A DNA stretch of 64,000 nt from Zelopaecilomyces penicillatus (taxonomy: Eukaryota; Ascomycota; Sordariomycetes; Hypocreales; Pseudodiploosporaceae): positions 124,001-188,000 of the forward strand of contig VCCP01000001.1 of assembly GCA_005765155.1 (NCBI GenBank). The letters run 5' to 3'. The notes under the pieces were generated by a model. It did no database searches. It was given only the letters and a program-made list of their open reading frames with translations, and was not told the DNA's origin. Below are positions 11,811 through 21,880 of the stretch, piece after piece. The position numbers and the translations under genes were made by a program. Position 1 is the stretch's first letter. Every line of letters starts with the position of its first letter.

Positions 11811-12922
11811 TCAATCTGATTCTTCGGGCGGCGACGACCTTCGAGTAGCTAGATACCTCCGTTTCCGATCCCAGCCGCGATGTGAAGACGCATGTCTATC
11901 AGCCAGGGTAGGGTAGTCAAAACCACTCCACACATCTCTCGTCCTCGCATCATACTCTCCCAAAGGGATATCCTTCCGCTCCCAAATATCCCGGTAAACC
12001 AGAGTGAGCCCTATCGGCTCCTCTGGGTCGACGCGATCCATATTCTTTTTGTCTCCCAAGATTGGAAGGGGACATGTTTCAATATCGCTTGTTAAAAAGT
12101 CAAGTAGAGCCTTCTTCTGTTCTGGTAGAAGACGATAAATCCTATATGTTGCCATCTTTCTGTTAGAGTGAAAGTAGATGGCATTAGGATCGGCATTATA
12201 CTCATTGCTGCGGTCAAATAAAACCACACCGCCCAGAATGCGGTTTTCGGCCCAATAGCCAACTATATCAGCGACTCGATTTGGATATTGTTCATGGTCA
12301 ATATACCAGGGGTGATTGAAAAGAGTTGGAATTGGCGGACCATTCGGCCAAATCTTCCAAAAATCTTCATCGGATTTAGGTAGTGCCCAGTTTGCAATGC
12401 TGTCATCCCTAGGCAAACCCGTGTCAAGCTGAAAAAGTAGTACGGCAAGTTGGTGAACTGCAACCGCAACTATTTCCACAAGGCGTGTATTGAATGCCCC
12501 CGAGCCAGGGGCTGCTGCTTGGAATGCAAGTAATAGCTAATGAATATAGCCATCATTAGCTGTGATCAGTATCATTGATGTACATTAAGCCTCACCCGAG
12601 AATCAAACTGTAATGTTTCTGGATCAAAGTCATGCCTAAACTCTTGCGCCTTTGCTAACGCTGCAGGCCTGAGCTCACTGTGATATCGGATAGGATGGCC
12701 GCGCCAAGGCATTCTCCCCTGGGTGTCATACACCACGGTGTTCAAAGGCAAGCCGTCGATTATTTGGGCGTAAGTGGTTTCTGCTAGATCTGTAGCAAGA
12801 ACTCTAGAAACTGCACGTTTTAGGATGGCTTGATGATCAGCAGCAAGCGTGGATATAGAAAGTTGTCTAAAGTTGGCGCGTTCTGTTTCAACTAGCGAAA
12901 CAGTAGATTGAGGTGTCGCCAT
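11811..12922 (-). CDS. Unknown protein A (paralogue of the gene at 14911-16110)
   Basis: Exons 12596-12922 and 11811-12536 (intron GTGAGG...TTAG, phase 0) give 350 residues. I do not recognise the family. The N-terminal part contains NFRQLSISTL and YAQIIDGLPL. The second exon opens with LLLAFQAAAPGS and a hydrophobic helix (VEIVAVAVHQLAVLLFQLD). A conserved core follows: VGYWAENRILGGVVLFDR, AIYFHSNRK, TYRIYRLLPEQ, RVDPEEP and YRDIWERKD. No signal peptide or catalytic motif is obvious; the C-terminus is basic. The gene at 14911-16110 shares all these blocks, their order and the intron position, so the two arose by duplication. A kinase-like gene (13155-14210) lies between them and diverges from this one across 232 bp. 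Confidence 0.8.
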
Positions 12923-13154
12923 AATGGATTGACAGAAAAGTAGACAGCAAACGGCAAGGTGCTAGCGGGAGTGGTGGATGGAGAAAGACCGTGATGACAC
13001 ACCTGGAGAACGTGTGTTGGAAAGAAAAGAGTTGAACGTGAAGATGGACGAGGTAAATTATCTAATAAGTGGCGGGGTTCTATCAAGTGACGTACCCTTT
13101 CTACAAGTGGACTTGTGAGGAATAACCAACACAGCAACAACTAACAACCACACC
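12923..13154. promoter_or_regulatory. Divergent promoter between unknown protein A and kinase-like gene
   Basis: Only 232 bp separate the two start codons, so the genes share an upstream region and could be co-regulated. No specific factor site was identified. Confidence 0.5.
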
Positions 13155-14210
13155 ATGCCTCTGCTCTATTACAACATCGATTCCTCCATCGCCGAATTCT
13201 TCTCCAACTTGTCTAGGTCTGTAACGAGAGCGCAGTGCGATGAATTTGTGAACAACCATATCGGAGGGCCTGTTGAACCTGTTCCGCTCCAAGGCGTGAC
13301 AGGCTACACCGTCACGGCTGGGCAAGGCAAGATCGTTCAGTTTAGGGAGCCCACATCTTTGTTGGATATGGAGATGTTGGCACTGGCTAAGAAAGTTCAT
13401 CCAGATGTCGTGGCTACCTGTAATTTCCACGGCTTCATTGGTGAGCCATCGTCAAATGCACTCGCTATATACGTAATGGACAAGCTCCCAGGAGACAACT
13501 ATATTTTTGCTCGCGCCTCCTTGGCAGACAGTACTCTCCTACAACTGAATACAATTGGAAGTCTAGCAAGGTCAATCAAGACTTTCTCACGTATTTATAC
13601 AGTTCAAGCTGACCAGCACCCCCATAGCAGGTTCTTTGCGCAATCTTGGCAAACGGGCAAGCCAGCAACCCTAGACAGGGCAGCGATATCTGTCATCTCA
13701 AAAACATGCTCCTCTAGATTCGACCACATCTCAAAAACTATTCCCTCTCACTTCTTGCCGGCCCTTGCCAAGGTGCGAGACTGCCTTCCAACGCTCTTTT
13801 CCGGCGCGTATCCATTGGTCATCACCCACGGAGACCTCAACGAGATGAATATTCTGGTCGACCCTAAGAGCGGCAATATTACAGGAATAGTTGACTGGGC
13901 GGAAGCAAGTATACTGCCCTTTGGCTTCACACTTTTCGCGCTGGAGAATGCTCTTGGCAGCATGTATGCTACTGGATGGAAGTATTTCGACAACTCTGAC
14001 TATCTGAGGCGCGAATTCTGGGGGGGTTTTTGTGACCTAGTCGGAGGAGTATCCGATTCCGAGATGGAGTTGATTCAGGTCGCGAGAATGGCTGGAATGT
14101 TCATCCGCTATGGCAGCCCTTACCATAGCGGAGTCAAGGAGATGGCGGGGGTCCGAGATGCTTCGGACGCCTCTCTCCATTATCTTGACATACTCATTCA
14201 GGAGGAATGA
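13155..14210 (+). CDS. Phosphotransferase-family (APH/protein-kinase-like) protein
   Basis: Intronless, 351 residues. The catalytic loop VITHGDLNEMNILVD supplies the Brenner-type H-G-D-x4-N motif (Asp227, Asn232), and IVDWAEA (Asp247) is the metal-binding DFG-equivalent of aminoglycoside phosphotransferase/choline-kinase-like enzymes. A canonical N-lobe P-loop is not evident, as is common in the large fungal APH-like expansions. IYVMDKLPGDN near 105 matches the hinge region. The substrate is unknown: small molecule or protein. Antibiotic resistance should not be assumed. It sits between two copies of an unknown gene family, a possible functional link. Confidence 0.85.
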   Translation: MPLLYYNIDSSIAEFFSNLSRSVTRAQCDEFVNNHIGGPVEPVPLQGVTGYTVTAGQGKIVQFREPTSLLDMEMLALAKKVHPDVVATCNFHGFIGEPSSNALAIYVMDKLPGDNYIFARASLADSTLLQLNTIGSLARSIKTFSRIYTVQADQHPHSRFFAQSWQTGKPATLDRAAISVISKTCSSRFDHISKTIPSHFLPALAKVRDCLPTLFSGAYPLVITHGDLNEMNILVDPKSGNITGIVDWAEASILPFGFTLFALENALGSMYATGWKYFDNSDYLRREFWGGFCDLVGGVSDSEMELIQVARMAGMFIRYGSPYHSGVKEMAGVRDASDASLHYLDILIQEE

Positions 14211-14910
14211 GCGACGGGTCAATTCTTCCAGAAGCGTGACTGCAGTATGCGGTTAAGGTTTTTATGGTTTTAATCTGTAAAGGTAAGTACAGATAAATGA
14301 TCGCCCAGGGTTGGAGTTTGGTGCCAAGAAAGGCTCACACTATGCTGAGTGGGAGCCATTTCTCTGCTCACTTCAGGCCGAGCCAGTGACCTTACTGTTA
14401 GTCTTGACTTCCTCAGTCCATAAAAAAACAGCTTAATACCTGGGGGACTGGTCACTTGGCTGTGTCCGTGAAAGAATAGTTAGCATTATGAAGTTGAGTC
14501 AGGTCTCGTATCTTGCGCCTCATAGGTTGTAGGTTGTCTCTTAGCTTAGTGGAATATCTGCCGGGCCTCTGATCTTGACAGTTATCTATGTAAAGAGATG
14601 ATCTAGCGCGATGCTGGTCTCGAAAGTCTCACGATACTGGAATGCAATTTACAATTCTATAGCTCTGCTATGAACCAATAAAGGTGACTGGGATTGCTCA
14701 GCGGGTTGTTAGTTACATTAGGTATTCAAAGTCAATAGGAACATTGCCATTTCAGGGGTGACGCAGAAGCTAGTAAAATCTCAGTCGCTTGATCTTTTAG
14801 TTTCCATTTCTTCATCCCTGGACGGCTTTCACACGGCCTTCTTTCCTGTCGCTCTGTCTAGATAACCCCATCGTCCCACTCAATTTCCTATAATCATCTC
14901 AAGTTTAACT
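14211..14910. other. Convergent intergenic region, no gene recognised
   Basis: 700 bp between the stop of the kinase-like gene (+) and the stop of unknown protein B (-). Presumably 3' UTRs and terminators; nothing else seen. Confidence 0.5.
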
Positions 14911-16110
14911 CTAATGACCAAGCGGTGTAGATTTCAAGTCGGGCGGCGATGACTCTGATTCCGGTGGTGGTGATCTCGTGTGGAGTTGTAGCAGCTCCAA
15001 GTCGGGCGATTGCGATTCTACACGGCTTGCATAAAACCTCTCCTTACGAGCAATACCGCGCTTCCATGCCTGTTGTTTGCCTACATATGTAGGGAAGTCC
15101 AGTTTATACCAGACATCCTTCATTCTCTGATCATATGTGCCCGGTGGATAATCCTCCCGCTCCCATATATCTCGGTAGATCTTCGTCATCCCGTGCGGCT
15201 CCTCAGGGTCAACACGATCCAGATTATTATCATCCCCCAGAATTGGCAGCGGGCTTTGGTCAGGGGCAGGGTTGGCGGTGAGAAAGTTGAGCAACACTTG
15301 CTTCTGCTCGGATAGAAGACGGTATATTCTATAGGTGATGCGTTTTCGATTAGAATGAAAGTAAACAGCATCGGGATCGCAATGCGGGCCAGTGCCACGA
15401 TCAAATAACACAACTCCGCCGAGTATTCGATTTTCTGCCCAATATCCCACTACATCTGCAAGACCGTTTGGATACTGCTTATAGTCTTTATACCAGGGGT
15501 GGCGGAACAGGGTTAGGTATGCACCCTTGCGGTGGCCGTCCCCGGAAATCTCATCAGAGTCTGGTGGCGCCGATTCTGTTATGCCATCTTCCTTGTGTAG
15601 ACTTGAGTCAAGTTTGAAGAGGATGATGGCAAGTTGATGGACTGCAACAGCAATAATCTCAATCAAGCGCATATTGAACACTTGTGAACCAGGAGCTGCT
15701 GCCTGGAATGCAAGCAGAAGCTTGATAAGGAGCAATCAGTATAGGTTACAAAAACCACACTTCCATTAGAATCATATCAGACTTACTCTAGAGTCGAATT
15801 CAAGTATTTCCGCATCAAAACTGTCTCTAAACTCCCGAGTTTTCGCCAACACTCCAGGGCAAAGGTTTGGGTGAGATTTAATGGGATGATGCGCCTGGGG
15901 TGTTGGCCTGCTGTCACAAGCAACCGAGTACAGCGGCAATCCGTCAATGATTTGAGCATATGTGATCTCCCCAAGCTCTGTGGCGAGAATCCTGGATACC
16001 GAGCGTTTGAGAGCTTCTTGATGCTTGTCATCGAGAGTCGAAATCGGCAGCTGCCTGAAGTTGGTGGCCTGTGTCTCGGCCGTTTCTTCAATTGATTCGA
16101 ACACCGACAT
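14911..16110 (-). CDS. Unknown protein B (paralogue of the gene at 11811-12922)
   Basis: Exons 15787-16110 and 14911-15720 (intron GTAAGT...AAG, phase 0) give 377 residues. It matches protein A along most of its length: NFRQLPISTL, YAQIIDGLPL, the exon junction directly after FDSR, LLLAFQAAAPGS, VGYWAENRILGGVVLFDR, YFHSNRK, TYRIYRLLSEQ, RVDPEEP and YRDIWERED. It differs by a longer acidic/Ser-Pro-rich C-terminal tail (from about residue 340) and a variable stretch after the hydrophobic helix. I chose the ATG at 16108-16110 because it aligns with the start of A; an upstream in-frame ATG would add about 37 residues. Function unknown. Confidence 0.8.
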
Positions 16111-16956
16111 CTTGACTCTAAAGGATGGGGGGGTGGGGGGAAAGTCCAGATGACGAGTAAAAAAAACGATGATGTATGGGTTGGAGGTATGCCAGTGCAA
16201 AAGAGCACATGTAAGTCGCAAGATTAAAGAAAGGTCCTAAGCAGAAGTAGCGTATAGTAGAGACTACAACTTTGCAAGAATAAAAATACTGCAGAGACTG
16301 CCCTGTAGCTTTTGTAGTGGAAGGAGGGGTAAAAAAAAGCGCAGCGAAGAACAACGCTTAGCTGGGTGTAAGTTGTAACCGCGCCCTACATTGAAGATTC
16401 ATGTCACGCTAAGCGGGAATCAATGGTAGAAAGCGGGCTATGCAACACCATTCTTGCTGGGCAAGTCGATGCCATGAAAATCAACGATACAATCACATGG
16501 TTTAGAAGCATTCACGGAGCCTCACACTAATCGTGGTTTACCCAGATTCTGTTTGGACAGGTGGTGCTTGGGACATTGCCCACTGCGGATGTGACATCGG
16601 CAAATGCAGATGGTGATAAAGCATCACCAACACAGTAGAGACTTTAAGCAGCACGGCAAGTATACATTTGTCCACTTAGTGTGGTTACGATTGACTATCA
16701 GACAATGATCTTTGCATTGGAAGTGCTAAAGCTTTACTAACCAACTATACCAAACTCGAATGCTTCTCCCGACCAACACGCCTTCCGACACATAGAGCCC
16801 TCCACACCGTAGGTTCGAGGTCCAGGCAACACATTTCCATTGGCTGGCATAATCTGTTAAAGGCTGTTCTGACAGTCTTGATACAGGATCAGGATGGTGA
16901 TGCAACTCACAGAGCACAGAAGTGAGCACTTCCACAAAACTTGGAGTGCATCGTCT
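16111..16956. other. Intergenic, no gene recognised
   Basis: Upstream flank of unknown protein B and 3' flank of the mini-protein candidate. No long frame or repeat of note. Confidence 0.5.
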
Positions 16957-17076
16957 TCAATTTTCGGCAGAGTCTAGGTTGGGTTCGAACACAGCCTTGG
17001 CCTTTCCAGGGCAGTTGTGGATACCACCAGTGGTGGTGTTCATCCAGCCGTTGCAGACGGGGCAGCGATCAGCCAT
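16957..17076 (-). CDS. Candidate 39-residue Cys/His mini-protein
   Basis: Small intronless frame starting MADRCPVCNGWMN and ending in DSAEN. The C-P-x-C pair at residues 5-8 followed by G-G-I-H-N-C-P-G (His20, Cys22) resembles a miniature zinc ribbon or treble clef. The ATG context (CATTACCATGG) is a strong fungal start. Upstream lie a CT-rich leader with a long (CTT)n tract and a TATA-like CATAAAAGG about 180 bp from the ATG, the layout of an expressed gene. Without homologues I cannot exclude a chance frame or a longer spliced gene; the function is unknown. Confidence 0.45.
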   Translation of the reverse strand: MADRCPVCNGWMNTTTGGIHNCPGKAKAVFEPNLDSAEN

Positions 17077-17110
17077 GGTAATGGAGTTGATGAAGATGAG
17101 GGTTGGATCA

Positions 17111-17185
17111 GAAGAAGAAGAAGAAGAAGAAGAAGAAGAAGAAGAAGAAGAAGAAGAAGAAGAAGAAGAAGAAGAAGAAGAAGAG
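17111..17185. repeat. (GAA)n microsatellite, about 24 copies
   Basis: A nearly perfect GAA run on the plus strand. On the minus strand it is a (CTT/TTC)n pyrimidine tract 35-110 bp upstream of the mini-protein ATG, probably in its 5' leader. It creates artefactual poly-Glu, poly-Lys, poly-Arg and poly-Phe frames. Confidence 0.95.
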
Positions 17186-17256
17186 TGGTGATGATTGGAG
17201 AAGGAAGTTGGTGTTGCTGTGTTGGAAGGAATTTACAAAGCGTGGGAAAGCCACGC

Positions 17257-17264
17257 CTTTTATG
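17257..17264 (-). promoter_or_regulatory. Possible TATA box of the mini-protein gene
   Basis: CATAAAAG on the minus strand, upstream of the pyrimidine-rich leader. Confidence 0.3.
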
Positions 17265-18555
17265 CTCAAAACTGCCTTCCTTGTCTCTTCATCTTGATCA
17301 CCGATGGGACTCTCTGGTTTGCAAAAGACCATGTACAAGATGTTGGTCATTGAATTACACTACACACCCGTCTCAGCCATGCTTGTGACTAAAGTTTACT
17401 CCCCACTACCCAGCCGCTGTTACATATTATTGCCACCAACACCCAGGTTTGAAATCAACCAATGAGTACGAAAAGTGTATTTTCAGGGTTGATGGCCTTT
17501 TACCATGTTACACACTACATGTGATTTGCGTGTCATAGTCTAACCCTTTCCAATACAGCCATGTCTAATTATGAGGCCATCAATCGTTGGCGTCTTGACA
17601 AGGCTTATGATCTCGGCGTTTGTTTCGGCAGGAGCGTGATGAGCCAGGTTGTTAATATGATATGAGCCCGGCGTCTCGTTATCGGGAGCAGTAGAAGAAG
17701 AGCTGGTGAAGAAATTTGTCCATGGCCTTGATGGCATGCTAGTCCATTCTCTCCAGTTGCCTTCGCATGGTAAACCATTTGCAGCAGATCTGGAGCGAGC
17801 AATCATTGCATTAATTTCATGCAGCCCCAAGTTTACATGGCAAGCCAACAAAACAAGGGTGCTGAAGATCAGGCGACCAATCAAGGTAGAATGTTTTGCC
17901 GAATTCGAGTTGGTTGTTTGTTGGGTTTGGCTCTCGAAATCAAGGCGGGTGAACATTAACCAACGCCACACATGTTGCTGCCTTGCCTAGTCAAATCCGA
18001 AGCGCGTAAGAACCCGCCAATCGGACACTGCTGTGACTGATGAAGAGCCATTCAAAATTCAATAATGGCCGCTAGGGAGGCGGAACAGTTTATACATCAC
18101 CAACAAGTATTCGGCATACCGACCCAAGGCAGAATAAATGATAGGCTCATCCAAGTTAAGTCACAAGTTGAGCCTGCTATTGGTCGAGCAATGGATAAGC
18201 CGACTACTAGTTGTAACTTGTAACTTGTAGGGCGGCTACAAAAGGAAAAAGGGACAAACGCCCCACCAACCCCCCGCTAATGGATGGCAAGGCGTTTCCG
18301 TGTAACACAACAAATACAGTTCTATACAAACAAGACCAAATCGTTCAACAGCTTCGGTCCCTTGTCATCACATTTTAACTTCCCTTCCCTTTCTGCCGCC
18401 AAACGAAAACACCTCAGAGCCAAGTAGCATCACCAGCCTTTGTAGGAAAAGCGCATGCTGCCCCAGGTTCTAGACGATATTACAGCCACGAGAGGCGGTT
18501 AATTACTCCAAACCTGCCAAGTTCTTCATTGTCCATCCATCAGCTGGCCTTCAAC
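17265..18555. other. Intergenic, no gene recognised
   Basis: About 1.3 kb. A 143-codon minus-strand frame (17540-17971) starts with GTG and has no family features. The right end is the promoter of the kinase-like gene and is rich in C/T just upstream of it. Confidence 0.45.
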
Positions 18556-19434
18556 ATGAACCCATACGAAGCCAACCCGGTAAACATACCAGCCAATGAC
18601 CGATACTCTGATGTTCCGTTGTATGGTCGATACTTGCCTGCTTCAGACGATTTTCAGCCTGACCCCAGCCACACCAACTCGGTCTCAGAGGCGTCCTTGA
18701 AGTATTGGGCCTCAGTACTTGACCTTTGCAACACGTCTAATCGAATATATGAGGGCTTGGAGGGGGCCCGAGATGTCTTCGCCCTCGGTCGCGTCATCGT
18801 CAAGTCCAGCCATCTGCATGTTAGTCTGCAAGGCAGGCGCGCAGGTCGAGACTTCTCCTACACAGATGCAAACGAAGTGACGGCAACTGCCCTGGCAAGA
18901 ACTGTGTTGGACGATGTCAAGATTCCCATCATCTATTTTGCTGGAAAGATCAATGATAGATATGTCTTGGTGCAAGAGCGGATTGCTGGCGTTGGCCTCA
19001 ACATTGCGTGGCAATATATATCCGCGGCACAGAAACAACGGTTCAAAGATGAAGCACGCGATATCTTGCGAAAATTGAGCAAGGTCGAACCTCCCTCGCC
19101 AAACAGGGGCCGATCTTATGTCGTTAAAGATGCCAATCCTCAAGCACATCGAGGCATCCAGAAACTCGAGCACGATATCATCTTTGGAGAAAACCATCTC
19201 GATTCGGATCTCTCCTTTATGCACAACGACTTTACACTATCAAACTGTATTGTTGACAAGGACAAGATCGTAGGGCTTGTCGACTGGGAGATGTCCGGCT
19301 ACTTCGGGTGGAAGACAGCTGCTCAGGTACATGTCAAGATCCGAACTCCCCGACGAGAAGCCTTCGCAGCGCTCAATCTGTCCGAAGATGTTCTGCATGA
19401 CATTCTTTTCTGGAACGATTTATATGAAGTCTAA
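18556..19434 (+). CDS. Second phosphotransferase (APH/kinase-like) protein
   Basis: Intronless, 292 residues. The first true ATG is at 18556; the frame extends upstream only through a TTG. The catalytic loop SFMHNDFTLSNCIVD gives H-N-D-x4-N (Asp225, Asn230), and LVDWEMSGYFG (Asp243) is the metal-binding motif of fungal APH-like proteins. FALGRVIVKSS near 75-85 carries a plausible ATP-contacting Lys83 in the N-lobe, and YVLVQERIAG is the hinge. It belongs to the widespread fungal phosphotransferase family whose substrates are mostly unknown. The C-terminus after DWEMSGYFG is short for the family (about 45 residues), so a missed 3' exon is possible. It is not closely similar to the kinase-like protein at 13155. 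Confidence 0.8.
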   Translation: MNPYEANPVNIPANDRYSDVPLYGRYLPASDDFQPDPSHTNSVSEASLKYWASVLDLCNTSNRIYEGLEGARDVFALGRVIVKSSHLHVSLQGRRAGRDFSYTDANEVTATALARTVLDDVKIPIIYFAGKINDRYVLVQERIAGVGLNIAWQYISAAQKQRFKDEARDILRKLSKVEPPSPNRGRSYVVKDANPQAHRGIQKLEHDIIFGENHLDSDLSFMHNDFTLSNCIVDKDKIVGLVDWEMSGYFGWKTAAQVHVKIRTPRREAFAALNLSEDVLHDILFWNDLYEV

Positions 19435-19705
19435 GTACAAGGAAAACGTAGTTTGGGTCATCTGATGCACGGCATTACCTCGTACCCTAGACTCGGCATT
19501 AGAATACATCACCAGTGGCTAGGCTGAATTAATTCATACAATGTCGCTGTACTAAACCATACCTAGATTAGGGACAACATATTGATGTAGGAGCTACCTA
19601 TTAGCAAATGCCTGACTGTATAGGGCATGAAACCCGGTCAGTCTGCAGTTTGATGACTCCTGACGTGCCAGCCGAGTGTGATGCAGATTCGAAAAATAAA
19701 AAAAC

Positions 19706-19966
19706 ATGCAGCCTACACCTGCGGAATGCCCTATTAACATGGTATTGAGTGTGGACAAGTCCATGGGTCCCTACATTTGCAATGATTTCTTCCGCGGAAA
19801 GTCTAGCTTTTGCGTGTTTGCGTTTCAGCCCGATGATGGGACCACTGTCGAGTCTCTTGATGCTACTTTCAAGAATGCCAGATTGTATATTTATTATGAT
19901 ATGAATAAGGTCGGTGATGAGTTCAAGGTGCAATTGGAACTATTGTTCAACTCGAGAGGAGACTAG
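19706..19966 (+). CDS. Small hypothetical protein, doubtful
   Basis: 86-codon frame beginning with ATG after an A-rich leader. The product has balanced amino-acid usage with alternating hydrophobic residues (LYIYYDMNK, FKVQLELLF), suggesting beta strands, unlike the neighbouring random frames. No signal peptide or known domain. It could be a small gene, the last exon of a degraded gene, or chance. Confidence 0.3.
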   Translation: MQPTPAECPINMVLSVDKSMGPYICNDFFRGKSSFCVFAFQPDDGTTVESLDATFKNARLYIYYDMNKVGDEFKVQLELLFNSRGD

Positions 19967-20290
19967 TTTTGGAAATAGAAAGGTGGAAGTTGGCTATACA
20001 TGGGGACACATAGTTACTAGCAATAAAATCATCATAAAAGCACTGCAAGTCCGTCATTCCGTGAACTTTCATTTTCTACATTGGCTTTTAGCAGCCGCAT
20101 AGATGGTCGTGACTGTTATACAATATTTGACATAGCAAAAAAGACAGCCACTGCACCGCCACTACTCTCTTCCATGGCTGTTTGCAGCATCCCTGACCTT
20201 CTCTGCTTGGAGTTGTAGCAAGTGGACTGGACTCTTGCACCACATCCAAAAGCTCAAACATCAATTGCCTTGAACCCACAACAGCCTCAC

Positions 20291-21246
20291 TCAAGCACCC
20301 AACACCTTCTCGCCAATGGCAGGCCCAGGCTTGATAACCCCATTAAACACAATCCTGCTCACTAGATCGCTCTGGTGCTGCTCAATCATCTCCTTGAGCA
20401 CGCTCCTCTCAATGACCACCTTGCCAGTCTCAAGCAGGTCCTTGACGTCCACCTGTTCGTAATCCAGGGCCCGTCCCTCCCAGGGCACCTGCTCCATCGC
20501 CTCGTATAGACGATCCCTCCGGTCGCCAGTGACGAAAAGCGTGCGCCCATCAGCGCGACCCAGGCCCAAGTTGCCAAGTACGCTTGTCATGTACTTCTTC
20601 AGATATGTCTCCCGTAGACCGTCTTTGAGAAACTTGCCCGCCACAATCTCAAAGTCTTCCGGCATCGCTAGCTCCATCCCGTCCTCGCAGATGATGAGCT
20701 CCCCCCTTCGGTATCTGTAGCTGAGCGCGGTGCGCCACGCCTTGTCGTAGACTTTGCGGTTCAATTCTGTGCCGAAATTGCGAGGCTTAGGTCCAAAGGA
20801 CTTGCCACCGCCTCGCAGGAGGGGGCTCTGGCGTGTACCCTGCCGCGCGCGACCTGTGCCCTTTTGTGGCCGCATCTTTCGGTGTGAACCGTGAACCTCC
20901 CATCTGTTCTTGGTTGAAGCTGTGCCCTGGCGGGTGTTGTCGCCCTCGTAAACGACGGCGAGGTGGAGGAGATCGCGGCGGAGGGGAAGGTAAAGATGTT
21001 GAACCGACCATTGCTCGAGTGATTTTGGTTCAAGAGACGGGAAGCCGTGTACGGTGACGGGAACGGTCAAGACTGATAGCAATATTGTTAGAATTGGGAC
21101 AGTGGGTTGGAGATCCCTGAGGATGATGTCTGCTCACCTGGATTCCAGGCCTGGACGATTCGCTGGGTGGTAGAAGCCGACCTCGTAATATTTGCTGACG
21201 GCGCTTCCGTAGCCATTGATCGTGTGAAGACTCTATTGGAAACCAT
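20291..21246 (-). CDS. YML6: Mitochondrial ribosomal protein uL4m (YmL6 type)
   Basis: Exons 21138-21246 and 20291-21072 (phase 1) give 296 residues. It is a large-subunit protein of the mitochondrial ribosome; its loop lines the peptide exit tunnel. The first 36 residues are basic, Ser/Thr-rich and nearly free of acidic residues, fitting a matrix-targeting presequence, and an in-frame TAG just upstream fixes the start. The L4 core is clear: LRRDLLHLAVVYEGDNTRQGTASTKNR, then the Gly/Arg-rich loop RPQKGTGRARQGTRQSPLLRGGG, then SYRYRRGELI and a C-terminal DVKDLLETGKVVIERS. It is divergent from the mitoribosomal gene at 21729. Confidence 0.95.
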
Positions 21247-21728
21247 TGAGGGCTATTATGGAACATTAGAGATCCGGCCATGATTTATAAAGACTGCCTT
21301 CTTTTGAAGTGGCTCTGCATCTTTCCATACCTTGCACGCAGACACCCTCAGCGCAGCCATGGCCTCATTGAGGCACCCCACGCTCCTTCCAGCCATCTTA
21401 ATCTACTCTGCCGTGAGCGGTTTCAGCAGAGTACAGTCGAATTTTGTCGTCGAACGGTCGTGAGCCTGGAATTGACTTGCTGGGTAGGCTTGACGTCGCG
21501 AATAGCTTGACGATGTGTAAAGTGCTGCAAAATCGGCTACGGCGAAAGTACGGCAATTTGCACCCCCCAGTTTGGACAGCTAGCTTCCACCCGCCCACCA
21601 AACAAGAATTTGTGGGTCCATCTTCTGTCTGGCGTAGAGTAGCAGCTTTTTCTCTCGACACCGAGTTGGGAAGTCCATCGAACTACACACAAAATCTCAC
21701 GGCATTCACACCCACCTACCCGCCTACA
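21247..21728. promoter_or_regulatory. Divergent promoter of two mitoribosomal genes
   Basis: 482 bp separate the start codons of uL4m (-) and mL38 (+), giving a simple basis for shared expression. No specific site was assigned. Confidence 0.6.
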
Positions 21729-21839
21729 ATGTCGCGGTGTCAGGCCGTCGCAAGGCCGCTGGCGAGGCAATTGCGGCAACAATGCGCCATCCGACCCTTT
21801 ACCACCGGCGCTGTGCGTGCGGCCGAGATGCAACAGCAG

Positions 21840-21880
<41 letters not shown>

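Noticed and set aside
13155..14210. Aminoglycoside-resistance gene
   Set aside because: Only the general APH catalytic motifs are present; fungal APH-like families are large and their substrates mostly unknown.
17108..17388. Poly-Glu, poly-Lys, poly-Arg and poly-Phe frames
   Set aside because: These are translations of the GAA microsatellite in different frames.
17540..17971. 143-codon minus-strand frame with a hydrophobic stretch
   Set aside because: It starts with GTG, has no domain or splice support, and its composition looks random.
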